Origin: Klebsiella huaxiensis
Lineage (GTDB): Bacteria > Pseudomonadota > Gammaproteobacteria > Enterobacterales > Enterobacteriaceae
Assembly: GCF_003261575.2 (NCBI RefSeq)
Contig: NZ_CP036175.1
Location: forward strand, 1,116,001-1,180,000
DNA length: 64,000 nucleotides
Reading direction: 5' to 3'
The notes beneath the pieces are model-generated. The model made no database searches, had not been told where the DNA came from, and was given only the letters and a program-made list of their open reading frames with translations. This document shows positions 52,836 to 61,202 of this stretch, in pieces. The position numbers were made by a program, and so were the translations under genes. The stretch's first letter is position 1; each line of letters starts with the position of its first letter.

Positions 52836-53546
52836 TTATGACTGCGATACATCAGAAACAATATGCGTCACATCATTCAGATGGCCGATCCGTGCCTCCC
52901 CCGAACGATTAAATTTGCTCTTATCAATCAGCAGTAATGATTGCGAAGCCCGCTTCAGCAGCAGCGATTTAAAATCGGCATTGACCGTATTCGAGTCCCA
53001 AAGCGCGCCGTCGCTGTCGATGCCTTCACACGAAAAAATAAACAAGTCGATTTCCAGCGATTTGAGCTGCGAGATAAGCGACGAGCTGACGTAACAGCCA
53101 TATTTGCGCTGGAGCGTACCGCCGGAGCAGGTGAGCTGAATATTTTCGCGCTTGCTCAATTCCTGGCAAATCGGCTGGCTATTGGTAAACACATGAAGGT
53201 CGATATCCGGCAGTTGACGGGCCAGATACCAGCAGGTTGAGCTGGCATCAAGGGCGATAACCATCCCTCCTTCTATCCAGGCAAGGGCTTCACGCGCGAT
53301 ATCTGCCTTGTGGGCGTAATGGCTTTTAAGACGGATGTGAAAAGGGTCGCCGCTGTCCTGGTTTTCCCGATGAATCACTTTTGCCCTACCGTGGTTGCGC
53401 AGCACTTTCCCCTGGGACTGGAGTTCGCTGAGGTCGCGACGAATGGTTTCCCGGCTGACGTTAAGCTGTAGTGATAAGGCTTCGGTGGTCAGGCTGGTAT
53501 GGTTCATGAGCAGGTCTAGAATCGCTTGCTGTCGTGCCGCTTTCAT
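52836..53546 (-). CDS. fucR: L-fucose operon activator FucR
   Basis: A 236-residue DeoR-family regulator. The N-terminal winged helix is near residues 18-40 (TTEALSLQLNVSRETIRRDL) and the C-terminal sugar-phosphate-binding domain has ALDASSTCWYLARQL. In E. coli it activates the fuc genes with fuculose-1-phosphate. The C terminus is some 7 residues shorter than in E. coli. Start at the ATG at 53546; a GTG three codons upstream is an alternative. Confidence 0.94.
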   Translation of the reverse strand: MKAARQQAILDLLMNHTSLTTEALSLQLNVSRETIRRDLSELQSQGKVLRNHGRAKVIHRENQDSGDPFHIRLKSHYAHKADIAREALAWIEGGMVIALDASSTCWYLARQLPDIDLHVFTNSQPICQELSKRENIQLTCSGGTLQRKYGCYVSSSLISQLKSLEIDLFIFSCEGIDSDGALWDSNTVNADFKSLLLKRASQSLLLIDKSKFNRSGEARIGHLNDVTHIVSDVSQS

Positions 53547-53569
53547 TTTTCTCACCCTGGCGTTCGATG

Positions 53570-53592
53570 AGCGCCCGCATTGGACGGGCGCT
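53570..53592. repeat. hairpin between fucU and fucR
   Basis: AGCGCCCG and CGGGCGCT form a perfect 8-bp stem with a 7-base loop in the 57-bp gap between fucU and fucR. It may lower fucR expression relative to the upstream genes. There is no T run. Confidence 0.55.
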
Positions 53593-53603
53593 GCGGCATG
53601 AGA

Positions 53604-54026
53604 TTACGGCGTTACCCCTTTTTTTAAAAGAATATTCCCGTACTTGGCACGCTCACCTGTGATAACGATCGCAAAGGCTTTTTGCGCCCGCTCGTAGAAG
53701 GCAAAGCGGTCGATGCGGGTGATATCCGGGCAGGGTGCAGAGCCTGAAAGCGCATCGCGATAGCGCGTTTCAACCTGCGGGTCGAGCGTATCGCCTTCTA
53801 CCGCAGCCATCATCACCAGCGGTGGGGCGTAGCTGTCGAGTTCAAATAACGGAATAATGGCTTTCAACAGATCGCTAACTAACAGCCCGTCGGCGCGAAT
53901 CACCTGCGGCCCCATGCTGTGCGCCGGGAAGTGGGCATCGGAAAAAATGATCTCATCCCCATGCCCCATTTCCGCCAGCACTTTCAGCAGTTCTGGAGAG
54001 ATTAACGGTGAAATAGTCTTTAGCAT
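53604..54026 (-). CDS. fucU: L-fucose mutarotase FucU
   Basis: A 140-residue RbsD/FucU-family protein that interconverts alpha and beta anomers of L-fucose. Conserved HGDEIIFSDAHFPAHS near the N terminus contains the catalytic His; the C-terminal AIVITGERAKYGNILLKKGV is typical. Start at 54026, one base after the fucK stop; a TTG five codons upstream is rejected. Confidence 0.95.
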   Translation of the reverse strand: MLKTISPLISPELLKVLAEMGHGDEIIFSDAHFPAHSMGPQVIRADGLLVSDLLKAIIPLFELDSYAPPLVMMAAVEGDTLDPQVETRYRDALSGSAPCPDITRIDRFAFYERAQKAFAIVITGERAKYGNILLKKGVTP

Positions 54027-54027
54027 C

Positions 54028-55446
54028 TCAAATTCCCTCAATCAGTTCGGGTTCGGTTTGCGGATAAAAATAACGGTATTCGTAGCTCACCTGTGCTCTG
54101 GCCTGTTCCGGGCTGGTAAATTCACCGACGCCGTACCAGCCGAACATTGCCGCTCCGGCCACGGTGGTTTCGGCATCATCCAGCACCTTAATCGGAATAT
54201 CGAGCATATTGGCTTTAATCTGATTCCACAGCGCGTTACGGCTGCCGCCGCCAACCAGCAGCAGTTCGGTCGCTTTAAAGTGGCCAATTTTTTGTAGCGT
54301 TTGCAGGTTGCGCGCAAGCTGCTCCGTTAACCCTTCCAGCGCAGCGCGATAGAAATGACCGCGAGTGGTGTTGAGCGTCACGCCCTGCCAGCCCGCGTTT
54401 TGGCAGGCGAGCAGGTCGCACTGCATCTTCACGCCTTCAGCACCCTCAGGAATAACCCGCGCTTCTTCAATCAGCGTCTGCCACGGCGTTTCCGACGTCC
54501 ACAGCAGCTTGCGCACCCATTCGAGCACGCCGGAGGCCAGCCACTGCATGCCGGGGTTATACAGCCCTGCCAGGCTATCCAGCTCGCAGGTGGAGCCTGC
54601 ATAGTGGCTAAGCAGCGGCGTGTTGACCTGGGCGCTGCGCACCATCAGGATTTCCCAGGTGCCGGATGAGAGCACCGGTTCATCCTGCTCTGCGCCCGCG
54701 CCAAATAGCGCGAACTGGGTGTCGTGTCCGGCGGAGATAACTGGAATACCTGCGGGTAATCCCAGTAAGTTCGCGGCATCAGATTGCAACGTGCCTATTT
54801 TCTCGCCCGCTTCGACCAGGCGAGGAAAGAGGCGGCGCGGCAGGCCGGTGGCTTGTAAGATTTCCGTGCTGAAATTCCGCTGGTGGATGTCCAGCATCTG
54901 GCTGGTGCCCGCCATAGTGATATCGGTGGTGAACTCCCCGCTCAGATGATGATTGATGAGCGAGGAAATAAACAGCCAGGCGTGGGCCTGCTCCAGCAGC
55001 TGCGGGTGGTTCTCTTTTAGCCATATCAGCTTGTACAAGGTGTTAAAGCTAAACGCGCCGACGCCGGAGATTTGCTGGAGCTGCTGCGGGGGCATAAAAC
55101 GGCTGATACTTTCCATAACGGCCGCGGTGCGCGGGCATTTCCAGCTGATGACCGGATAGAGCAGCTCGCCGTGTTCATCAACCAGCGCGCCATCGACGCC
55201 GAAGGTGGTGACCGTGATGCCGCGTATTTTGCAGGATGACAGTTTGTCGCGAATCTGCCGACAGCACTGTGCGAAGCGTTGCACAATGGCCTCCAGCGAC
55301 CACTGGTGCCAGGCGCTGTTCTCCACGGCAATATCGCTGGCGTTTGCGGTGGCGGCACGGGCAATAATTTTTCCTTGTCGGTCAACGGCAATCGCCCGCA
55401 CGTTGGTGGCGCCGCAGTCGAGGACCAGGATGACGTCTTTTTTCAT
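54028..55446 (-). CDS. fucK: L-fuculokinase FucK
   Basis: A 472-residue FGGY-family sugar kinase that phosphorylates L-fuculose. The N-terminal ATP-binding loop is VLDCGATNVRAIAV; the catalytic Asp is in TTFGVDGALVD; the C-terminal LLVGGGSRNALWNQIKA is also typical. Start at the ATG at 55446 with GGAGT 5 nt upstream; an in-frame ATG four codons earlier is less well placed. Confidence 0.95.
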   Translation of the reverse strand: MKKDVILVLDCGATNVRAIAVDRQGKIIARAATANASDIAVENSAWHQWSLEAIVQRFAQCCRQIRDKLSSCKIRGITVTTFGVDGALVDEHGELLYPVISWKCPRTAAVMESISRFMPPQQLQQISGVGAFSFNTLYKLIWLKENHPQLLEQAHAWLFISSLINHHLSGEFTTDITMAGTSQMLDIHQRNFSTEILQATGLPRRLFPRLVEAGEKIGTLQSDAANLLGLPAGIPVISAGHDTQFALFGAGAEQDEPVLSSGTWEILMVRSAQVNTPLLSHYAGSTCELDSLAGLYNPGMQWLASGVLEWVRKLLWTSETPWQTLIEEARVIPEGAEGVKMQCDLLACQNAGWQGVTLNTTRGHFYRAALEGLTEQLARNLQTLQKIGHFKATELLLVGGGSRNALWNQIKANMLDIPIKVLDDAETTVAGAAMFGWYGVGEFTSPEQARAQVSYEYRYFYPQTEPELIEGI

Positions 55447-55464
55447 ATATAACTCCATAAACGT

Positions 55465-55542
55465 CGCCGGATGGCGCTGCGCTTATCCGGCCCACGGTTC
55501 ACGCGCCCGTAGGCCCGGTAAGCTTGTGCCACCGGGCAAAGC
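55465..55542. repeat. REP-type hairpins between fucI and fucK
   Basis: Two hairpins in the 100-bp gap: GCCGGATGGCGCTGCGCTTATCCGGC and GCCCGGTAAGCTTGTGCCACCGGGC. They fall in the middle of an operon and may stabilise the upstream fucPI part of the message. Confidence 0.72.
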
Positions 55543-55546
55543 CACA

Positions 55547-57322
55547 TTAACGTTTATACAGCGGGCCATAGTTCTGGCAGGCGCGGTAATCCTGGCCTTC
55601 TGTATCCATGCCGTGCGCAGACCAGGTGGAAGGGCGATAAATCTTCGCCTCTTCGACGTTATGCATGCACACCGGAATACGCAGCATTGACGCCAGGGTA
55701 ATAAAGTCGGCGCCGACGTGACCGATGGTCAGTACACCGTGGTTAGCGCCCCAATTGGCCATCACCGAGTAGACGTCTGAGAACGGGCCTTTACCGGTCA
55801 GGCGCGGTGCAAACCAGGTGGTGGGCCAGGTGGAGTTGGTGCGGGCATCAAGCTGGTCGTGCATCTCTTTCGGCAGCTCAACGCTCCAGCCTTCGGCGAT
55901 TTGCAGTACCGGGCCAAGACCTTTGATGATATTCACTCGGGTCATAGTGAACGGTACGCCGCCTTCGGTCAGGAAGCGGGAAGAGAAGCCGCCGCCGCGG
56001 AAATATTCATGAATCGCCGGGCACCACTCGGTGGCGGCCAGGCAGGCGTCGGCCTCCCGTTGGCTGATTTCCCAGTGTGGTTTCATGGTCGGTTTGCCGT
56101 TGTCATCTCGCTGCTTACAAGATCCATCCAGCGCCGCAGAGCCGGAGTTGATCAGGTGGATGATACCGTGCTCGGCAAGGCCGGTTAGTAGTTTGCCGGT
56201 GACGCGTTCAACGGCGTCCGGCGACCAGTAGGTACGGACGTCGGCAAACACTTGAGCGGTACCGGTCAGCTGATGTCCCATCAGCATTGCCACGCCATTG
56301 AGGCTGTCGTTCTCGGTGGCGACGACAAAGGGTTCACGTACGCCGTTCCAGTCGAATGAACTATTGAGCAGCGCTTCGGCGGTATCGCCGTTGGGGTATT
56401 GATCGGTCCAGTGACGCTGGCCCTGGAAGCCGGCAGCGATGGCGTTATAGCCCAGTGACTCTTCCACCAGCCCTTTTTCCGCCAGCTTCTTGTTGCCCTG
56501 CATCATGTCGCGAATGCACATTGCCATCAGCAGGCTCTCTTTCAGCACTGCACGGCTCTGCTCTTCATTACGCTTATACTGCTGCGCGTTCTGGTCTTCG
56601 CCATAGCGGAAGTTTTTATCCGCCCACGCCAGCGCCATTTCCAGTTCGGCTTCGTCATAGATTTTCTGGTCGATACGGCGACGTAGTTCGGTCATATCCA
56701 CCGCCTGCACTTTCATGCCCAGCCAGGATTCGAAGAAGTTATGATCGACGATAGAACCGGCGATCCCCATCGACACGCCGCCGACGGAAAGATAGCTTTT
56801 GCCTTTCATGCTGGCGACCGCTAAGCCAGCGCGAGCGAAGCGCAGCAGTTTTTCTTCAACGTCCGCAGGGATGGAGGTGTCATCGGCATCCTGTACGTCA
56901 TGACCGTAAATAGAGAACGCCGGAATACCCTTTTGGCTATGGGCGGCCAGTGCTGCTGCAAGGTAAACCGCGCCGGGGCGTTCGGTGCCGTTAAAGCCCC
57001 AGATGGCTTTCGGCCGCAGCGGATCCATATCGATAGTCTCGCTGCCGTAGCACCAGCATGGCGTGACGGTGATGGTGACGCCGACGTTCTGGCTGCTGAA
57101 TTTCTCCTCACAGGCGGCGGATTCCGCCATCCCCGCGATACAGCTATCGGCAATCACACACTCAATCTGCGCACCGCAGGCATGGCGGAGTTTCTCGGTA
57201 ATAAGCGCGGCGGTGGCCTTCGCCATATTGATGGTTTGTTCTTCGAGCGACTCGCGCACTCCCATGCGACGTCCATCAATAACCGGGCGAATACCTATTT
57301 TCGGTAAGCTGATTTTTTTCAT
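55547..57322 (-). CDS. fucI: L-fucose isomerase FucI
   Basis: A 591-residue Mn2+-dependent ketol isomerase that converts L-fucose to L-fuculose; full family length. N terminus LPKIGIRPVIDGRRMGVRESLE and the metal-site region VATENDSLNGVAMLMGHQLTG are conserved. It lies 31 nt after fucP in the same operon. Confidence 0.96.
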   Translation of the reverse strand: MKKISLPKIGIRPVIDGRRMGVRESLEEQTINMAKATAALITEKLRHACGAQIECVIADSCIAGMAESAACEEKFSSQNVGVTITVTPCWCYGSETIDMDPLRPKAIWGFNGTERPGAVYLAAALAAHSQKGIPAFSIYGHDVQDADDTSIPADVEEKLLRFARAGLAVASMKGKSYLSVGGVSMGIAGSIVDHNFFESWLGMKVQAVDMTELRRRIDQKIYDEAELEMALAWADKNFRYGEDQNAQQYKRNEEQSRAVLKESLLMAMCIRDMMQGNKKLAEKGLVEESLGYNAIAAGFQGQRHWTDQYPNGDTAEALLNSSFDWNGVREPFVVATENDSLNGVAMLMGHQLTGTAQVFADVRTYWSPDAVERVTGKLLTGLAEHGIIHLINSGSAALDGSCKQRDDNGKPTMKPHWEISQREADACLAATEWCPAIHEYFRGGGFSSRFLTEGGVPFTMTRVNIIKGLGPVLQIAEGWSVELPKEMHDQLDARTNSTWPTTWFAPRLTGKGPFSDVYSVMANWGANHGVLTIGHVGADFITLASMLRIPVCMHNVEEAKIYRPSTWSAHGMDTEGQDYRACQNYGPLYKR

Positions 57323-57353
57323 TACAGATTCCTCACGTTATTCGGATAAATGT

Positions 57354-58664
57354 TTAGTTAGCTGCCGTTTGTGAACGGAAACGGGCAAAGATGAAGATGA
57401 TGGCAAAGCAAAGTGCCGGAATGAGCTCTGCAGTCGTAATACTGCCTGCGGCGTCGCTGACAAAACCCATGACCGGGGTGACGATGCCGCCGCCAATGAT
57501 GGTCATGACGATGAAAGAGGAGCCGTATTTAGTGTCCTGTCCCAGATTTTTGATACCCAGCGAGAAGATGGTCGGATACTGAATCGACATAAATGCGCTG
57601 CACAGCGTCAGGGCCAACAGACCGATTTGGCCGCCCGTGAAGGCTGAAATCAGGCACAGAATCATGGCAAGCAGGGCGTAGGCTGCCAGGACTTTATGCG
57701 GCGCGAAGCGGCTGACAAGCCAGGTGCCAGTGAAGCGACCGATAAAGAAGCACACCATGGTGCCGGTCAGATAGTTGGCGGCAAAGCCTGGGGTCATGCC
57801 GGGGATCTCTTCGATCGCGTAGCGAATCAGATAGCTCCAGCAGGCTGTTTGCGCGCCGACGTAGCAGAACTGCGCCAGTACCGCCCAGCGCCAGTGGCGA
57901 ATGCGCACCAGGCGGGAAAACGATGCTGAAAATGAACTCTGTCCGACATCACTATGATCATCACTTTGCAGGGCTGGGAATTTGGTCAACATAATCAGCA
58001 GAGCGACCAGTAAGACGACCGCGACGATGATCATATAAGGGGTTTGTACCGATAACACCAGGCTGTGCTTATAGGCGCTGAGCTGTTCGGGTGCCATTTT
58101 ATCGAGCACTTCCTGAGATTGATGCGGCACGTTAGACAAAATAAGACTTTGCCCAAAGACGACGGCGATAATGGCACCAAAAGAGTTAAAAGTTTGCGCC
58201 AGATTAAGTCGGAAGTGTCCACCACTTTCTGGCCCTAACACAGTAACAAAAGGATTTGCCGCCGTTTCCAGACAACCTAAACCTGCAGCGATAATAAATA
58301 ATCCAATCAGGAATAAGGTGTAGTTCATCACTTCGGCGGCTGGCCAGAATAATGCTGCGCCTAAAGCATATAAGAATAATCCGGTGATGATTCCTGCTTT
58401 GTAACTTAATTTTTTCATCAAGATCCCGGCAGGGATAGGAATGACGAAGTAGCCAAAATAAAAAGCGGATTGGATTAGTCCGGCCTGAAAATTAGTTAGC
58501 GTAAAAGCTTGTTGAAATTGGGGTAATAAGATGTCATTCAGGTTATTGGCGACCGCCCAAAGGAAAAATAACGAGCACAGTAAGGCGAAGGGAATAATAT
58601 AGCGTTTGCTTTGCCCTGTATCTACCGCACGAAAACTCTGCGTTTGTATTGTTGTGTTTCCCAT
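57354..58664 (-). CDS. fucP: L-fucose:H+ symporter FucP
   Basis: A 436-residue major-facilitator permease with 12 predicted helices. The N-terminal half has FFLWAVANNLNDILLPQFQ, with the transport Asp of E. coli FucP at its expected place, and GCLETAANPFVTVLGPE. It is the first gene of the fucPIKUR operon. Confidence 0.95.
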   Translation of the reverse strand: MGNTTIQTQSFRAVDTGQSKRYIIPFALLCSLFFLWAVANNLNDILLPQFQQAFTLTNFQAGLIQSAFYFGYFVIPIPAGILMKKLSYKAGIITGLFLYALGAALFWPAAEVMNYTLFLIGLFIIAAGLGCLETAANPFVTVLGPESGGHFRLNLAQTFNSFGAIIAVVFGQSLILSNVPHQSQEVLDKMAPEQLSAYKHSLVLSVQTPYMIIVAVVLLVALLIMLTKFPALQSDDHSDVGQSSFSASFSRLVRIRHWRWAVLAQFCYVGAQTACWSYLIRYAIEEIPGMTPGFAANYLTGTMVCFFIGRFTGTWLVSRFAPHKVLAAYALLAMILCLISAFTGGQIGLLALTLCSAFMSIQYPTIFSLGIKNLGQDTKYGSSFIVMTIIGGGIVTPVMGFVSDAAGSITTAELIPALCFAIIFIFARFRSQTAAN

Positions 58665-59236
58665 AGCATCCTCATTGGTTCAGAAGCGTGTTCAGCAGCA
58701 TTAGAGTGTGGTTGGTTATACCCACCAGACCGCAAAAATCAGGGGAGTTCCGGTGACGGTGTAAACAGTGAAATAAACATCACGGAATGAACTCATGAAT
58801 GCATTTTCAAATAAAAAACGTCTTTTAATATGATGGTGGTCACACTTAGCATCTATTGAGTGATTTTATGTGATTATCATCACTTTAATAATCAGGAAAA
58901 CATGACCGTTTGAGAATGTTAATTCTAAAACCCACAAAGAGAATGACCGATTAAATTTATAATGTGGAAAACGGGCAGTTGTTACAATTATCGCTAAAAT
59001 GCCCGTTTTTTAATGTATCAGTAATAACGGGCATTTTTGAGAAATTTAAAATGAGTTATCTGTTTTTTTTGGCTTCAAATAAGTGAGGGATATCACAGAA
59101 CGTGGTGATGTAAATTCCTTTCTCATTATTCAGGATGATGATGGTGAACAATTATTCGCATTATTCAACAGCGCCAGGGCGTCATGCCAGGTGAGTCGTC
59201 TGTTGTCGTATTGAGCATCATAAAGAGAGGTAAGAA
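58665..59236. promoter_or_regulatory. fucP-fucA divergent control region
   Basis: A 572-bp gap without a gene. Two good CRP-type sites are visible: TGTGATTATCATCACT (58869-58884) and AGTGAGGGATATCACA (59082-59097). Between them ACGGGCA occurs at 58971 and 59027 and its complement TGCCCGT at 59000. These allow two alternative hairpins, one ending in a T run on the plus strand and the other read from the minus strand. FucR binding is expected here by homology. The AGAGAGGTAAG ribosome site precedes fucA. Confidence 0.7.
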
Positions 59237-59884
59237 ATGGAACGAAATAGACTGGCCCGGCAGATTATTGATACCTGCCTGGAAATGACCCGCCTGGGAT
59301 TAAACCAGGGAACCGCAGGTAATGTGAGCGTGCGTTATCAGGGGGGAATGCTCATAACGCCCACGGGCATCGCTTATGAAAAACTGACCGAAGCGCACAT
59401 TGTTTATATTGATGCCAACGGCCAGCATGAACAGGGCAAACTGCCATCCAGCGAGTGGCGTTTTCATATGGCGGCTTATCAGACGCGTTCTGACGCTAAC
59501 GCGGTGGTGCATAACCATGCGGTCCACTGCACGGCGGTTTCAATCCTCAACCGCCCGATTCCGGCTATTCACTACATGATTGCGGCGGCGGGCGGTAATT
59601 CTATCCCCTGCGCGCCGTACGCCACTTTCGGTACCCGCGAGCTGTCCGAATATGTGGCAGTGGCCCTTAGAAACCGTAAAGCGACGCTATTGCAGCACCA
59701 TGGCCTGATCGCCTGTGAAGATAATCTGGAAAAAGCACTGTGGCTGGCGCATGAGGTGGAAGTGTTGGCGCAGCTCTACCTCAGCACGCTGGCTATTGTT
59801 GATCCGGTTCCGGTGCTTGATGACGAGGCGATCGCTATCGTGCTGGAAAAATTCAAAACCTACGGATTACGTATCGAAGAATAA
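59237..59884 (+). CDS. fucA: L-fuculose-1-phosphate aldolase FucA
   Basis: A 215-residue class II zinc aldolase that splits fuculose-1-phosphate into dihydroxyacetone phosphate and L-lactaldehyde. The zinc ligands lie in VVHNHAVHCTAV (His92, His94) and LLQHHGLIA (His155), with the catalytic Glu in PSSEWRFHMA. It is divergent from fucP as in E. coli. In E. coli fucO follows, but not here. Confidence 0.96.
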   Translation: MERNRLARQIIDTCLEMTRLGLNQGTAGNVSVRYQGGMLITPTGIAYEKLTEAHIVYIDANGQHEQGKLPSSEWRFHMAAYQTRSDANAVVHNHAVHCTAVSILNRPIPAIHYMIAAAGGNSIPCAPYATFGTRELSEYVAVALRNRKATLLQHHGLIACEDNLEKALWLAHEVEVLAQLYLSTLAIVDPVPVLDDEAIAIVLEKFKTYGLRIEE

Positions 59885-60336
59885 AGCCTAAGAGAACGTT
59901 TTCTCCCGGTTGTCGGATGGCGGCGTGTCGCTTTGTCCGGCCTGTGTTGGATGCCGCTTTGTGGGCAGGATGCGCCAACCGGGCAACGGGCTTACCGCCG
60001 TCTGTGGGCAGGATGCGCCATTGGGCAACGGGCTTACCGCCGTCTGTGGGCAGGATGCGCCATTGGGCAACGGGCTTACCGCTGTCTGCGGGATGGTAGC
60101 CCGGACAGATGCGCAGCATCGCCTCCGGGAAATTCTGCCCCTCAGCACTCTGCTCCCGGGGGCGGCGCAAAGCGCCTGCCCGGGCTACGGGGTAGCCGCC
60201 GTCTGCGGGATGGTAGCCCGGACAGATGCGCAGCATCGCCTCCGGGAAATTCTGCCCCTCTGCACTTTGCTCCCGGGGGCGGCGCAAAGCGCCTGCCCGG
60301 GCTACGGGGTAGCCGCTGTCTGCGGGCAGGATAGCG
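59885..60336. repeat. repeat cluster between fucA and xni: 42-bp x3 and 117-bp x2 tandem arrays
   Basis: Three head-to-tail copies of a 42-43 bp unit (GTGGGCAGGATGCGCCA...CGCCGTCT) at 59961-60087 are followed by two 117-bp copies at 60088-60204 and 60205-60321. The 117-bp units contain REP-type hairpins (GTAGCCCGGACAGATGCG and CCCGGGCTACGGGG) and differ at only a few bases. The ORFs through it simply read the repeats. There are no unique spacers, so it is not a CRISPR. It occupies the place of fucO in E. coli. Confidence 0.88.
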
Positions 60337-61092
60337 CTACCGTGCCAGCCGCAGCTGTTGCAGGTTGCCATCCAGCTGCAAATCGGTTTGCAGGCGTGCT
60401 ATCTCACGGCAGATAAACGCCATCTCTTTATGTTCTTCCAGCTTCTTACGCCACTTCTCCGGCACGTCCGCCAGTCGCGCGTAGATCCCTTCCAGATCCT
60501 GAAAATCGGTTAACAGCTGGGCGGCGCTCTTCGGCCCAATCCCCGCCACGCCGGGAACCTTTGAGCTGCTGATACCCGCCAGACCCCAGTAGTCGGGCAG
60601 TTGCTGAGGCGTGACGCCGAACTCTTTGGCGATAAACGGCGCATCCAGCCAGCGTTTCTGGAAATAATCGCGAATGCGGATAGTTGGCGACAGCAGCTGG
60701 CAGTAGCCTTTATCGGTGGAAACAATGGTGGCCTGATGCCCGGCCTGCGCCACTTTCACCGCCAGAGTGGCGGCAAGGTCGTCGGCCTCGCTGCCGGAGA
60801 TCGCCCAGCAGCGGAACCCGTGTTGCTCAAACGCCGCCCGCAGGGCTGGCATTTCCGCTTCGAGGGTTTCCGGCATCGGCGCACGCCCGGCTTTATAGTC
60901 CGGCAGGCGCTGGTGCCGCCAGCCATGACCGCGCTCTTCATCATCAAACACCGCCACGACGTGAGTCGGCTGGCTATGGACAACCAGTTGTTCAAGCGCG
61001 TGCAGACAGGTATCGACGCAGGGCGACCCCTGTACCGCGTGAATGCGACGAATGAGATTAAGTGCGTCGACGATGAGTAGATGAACGGCCAC
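60337..61092 (-). CDS. xni: flap endonuclease Xni (ExoIX)
   Basis: A 251-residue protein related to the 5' nuclease domain of DNA polymerase I. Asp-containing metal motifs are visible (LIVDALNLIRR, VAVFDDEERG, SGSEADDLAATLA, STDKGYCQLL) and the helix-hairpin-helix is PGVAGIGPKSAAQLL. I chose the GTG at 61092 (GGGGA upstream), which gives the E. coli length; an ATG four codons earlier coincides with that ribosome site. Confidence 0.93.
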   Translation of the reverse strand: MAVHLLIVDALNLIRRIHAVQGSPCVDTCLHALEQLVVHSQPTHVVAVFDDEERGHGWRHQRLPDYKAGRAPMPETLEAEMPALRAAFEQHGFRCWAISGSEADDLAATLAVKVAQAGHQATIVSTDKGYCQLLSPTIRIRDYFQKRWLDAPFIAKEFGVTPQQLPDYWGLAGISSSKVPGVAGIGPKSAAQLLTDFQDLEGIYARLADVPEKWRKKLEEHKEMAFICREIARLQTDLQLDGNLQQLRLAR

Positions 61093-61202
61093 GGATGTCC
61101 CCATAGATAGGCTCCTGTTCTTAATGCCTTTTAGGGTAACATCGCTGCGCGGGTGAGGCTATTGGCACCAGGAGAATCAGGAAGATGACTCGCAGTTTCG
61201 AT

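Noticed and set aside
59961..60321. Possible CRISPR array
   Set aside because: The copies are head-to-tail without unique spacers, contain REP palindromes, and no cas gene is near.
59853..60416. Long repetitive ORFs on both strands between fucA and xni
   Set aside because: They only read through the 42-bp and 117-bp tandem repeats in several frames; no ribosome site and no resemblance to a protein family.
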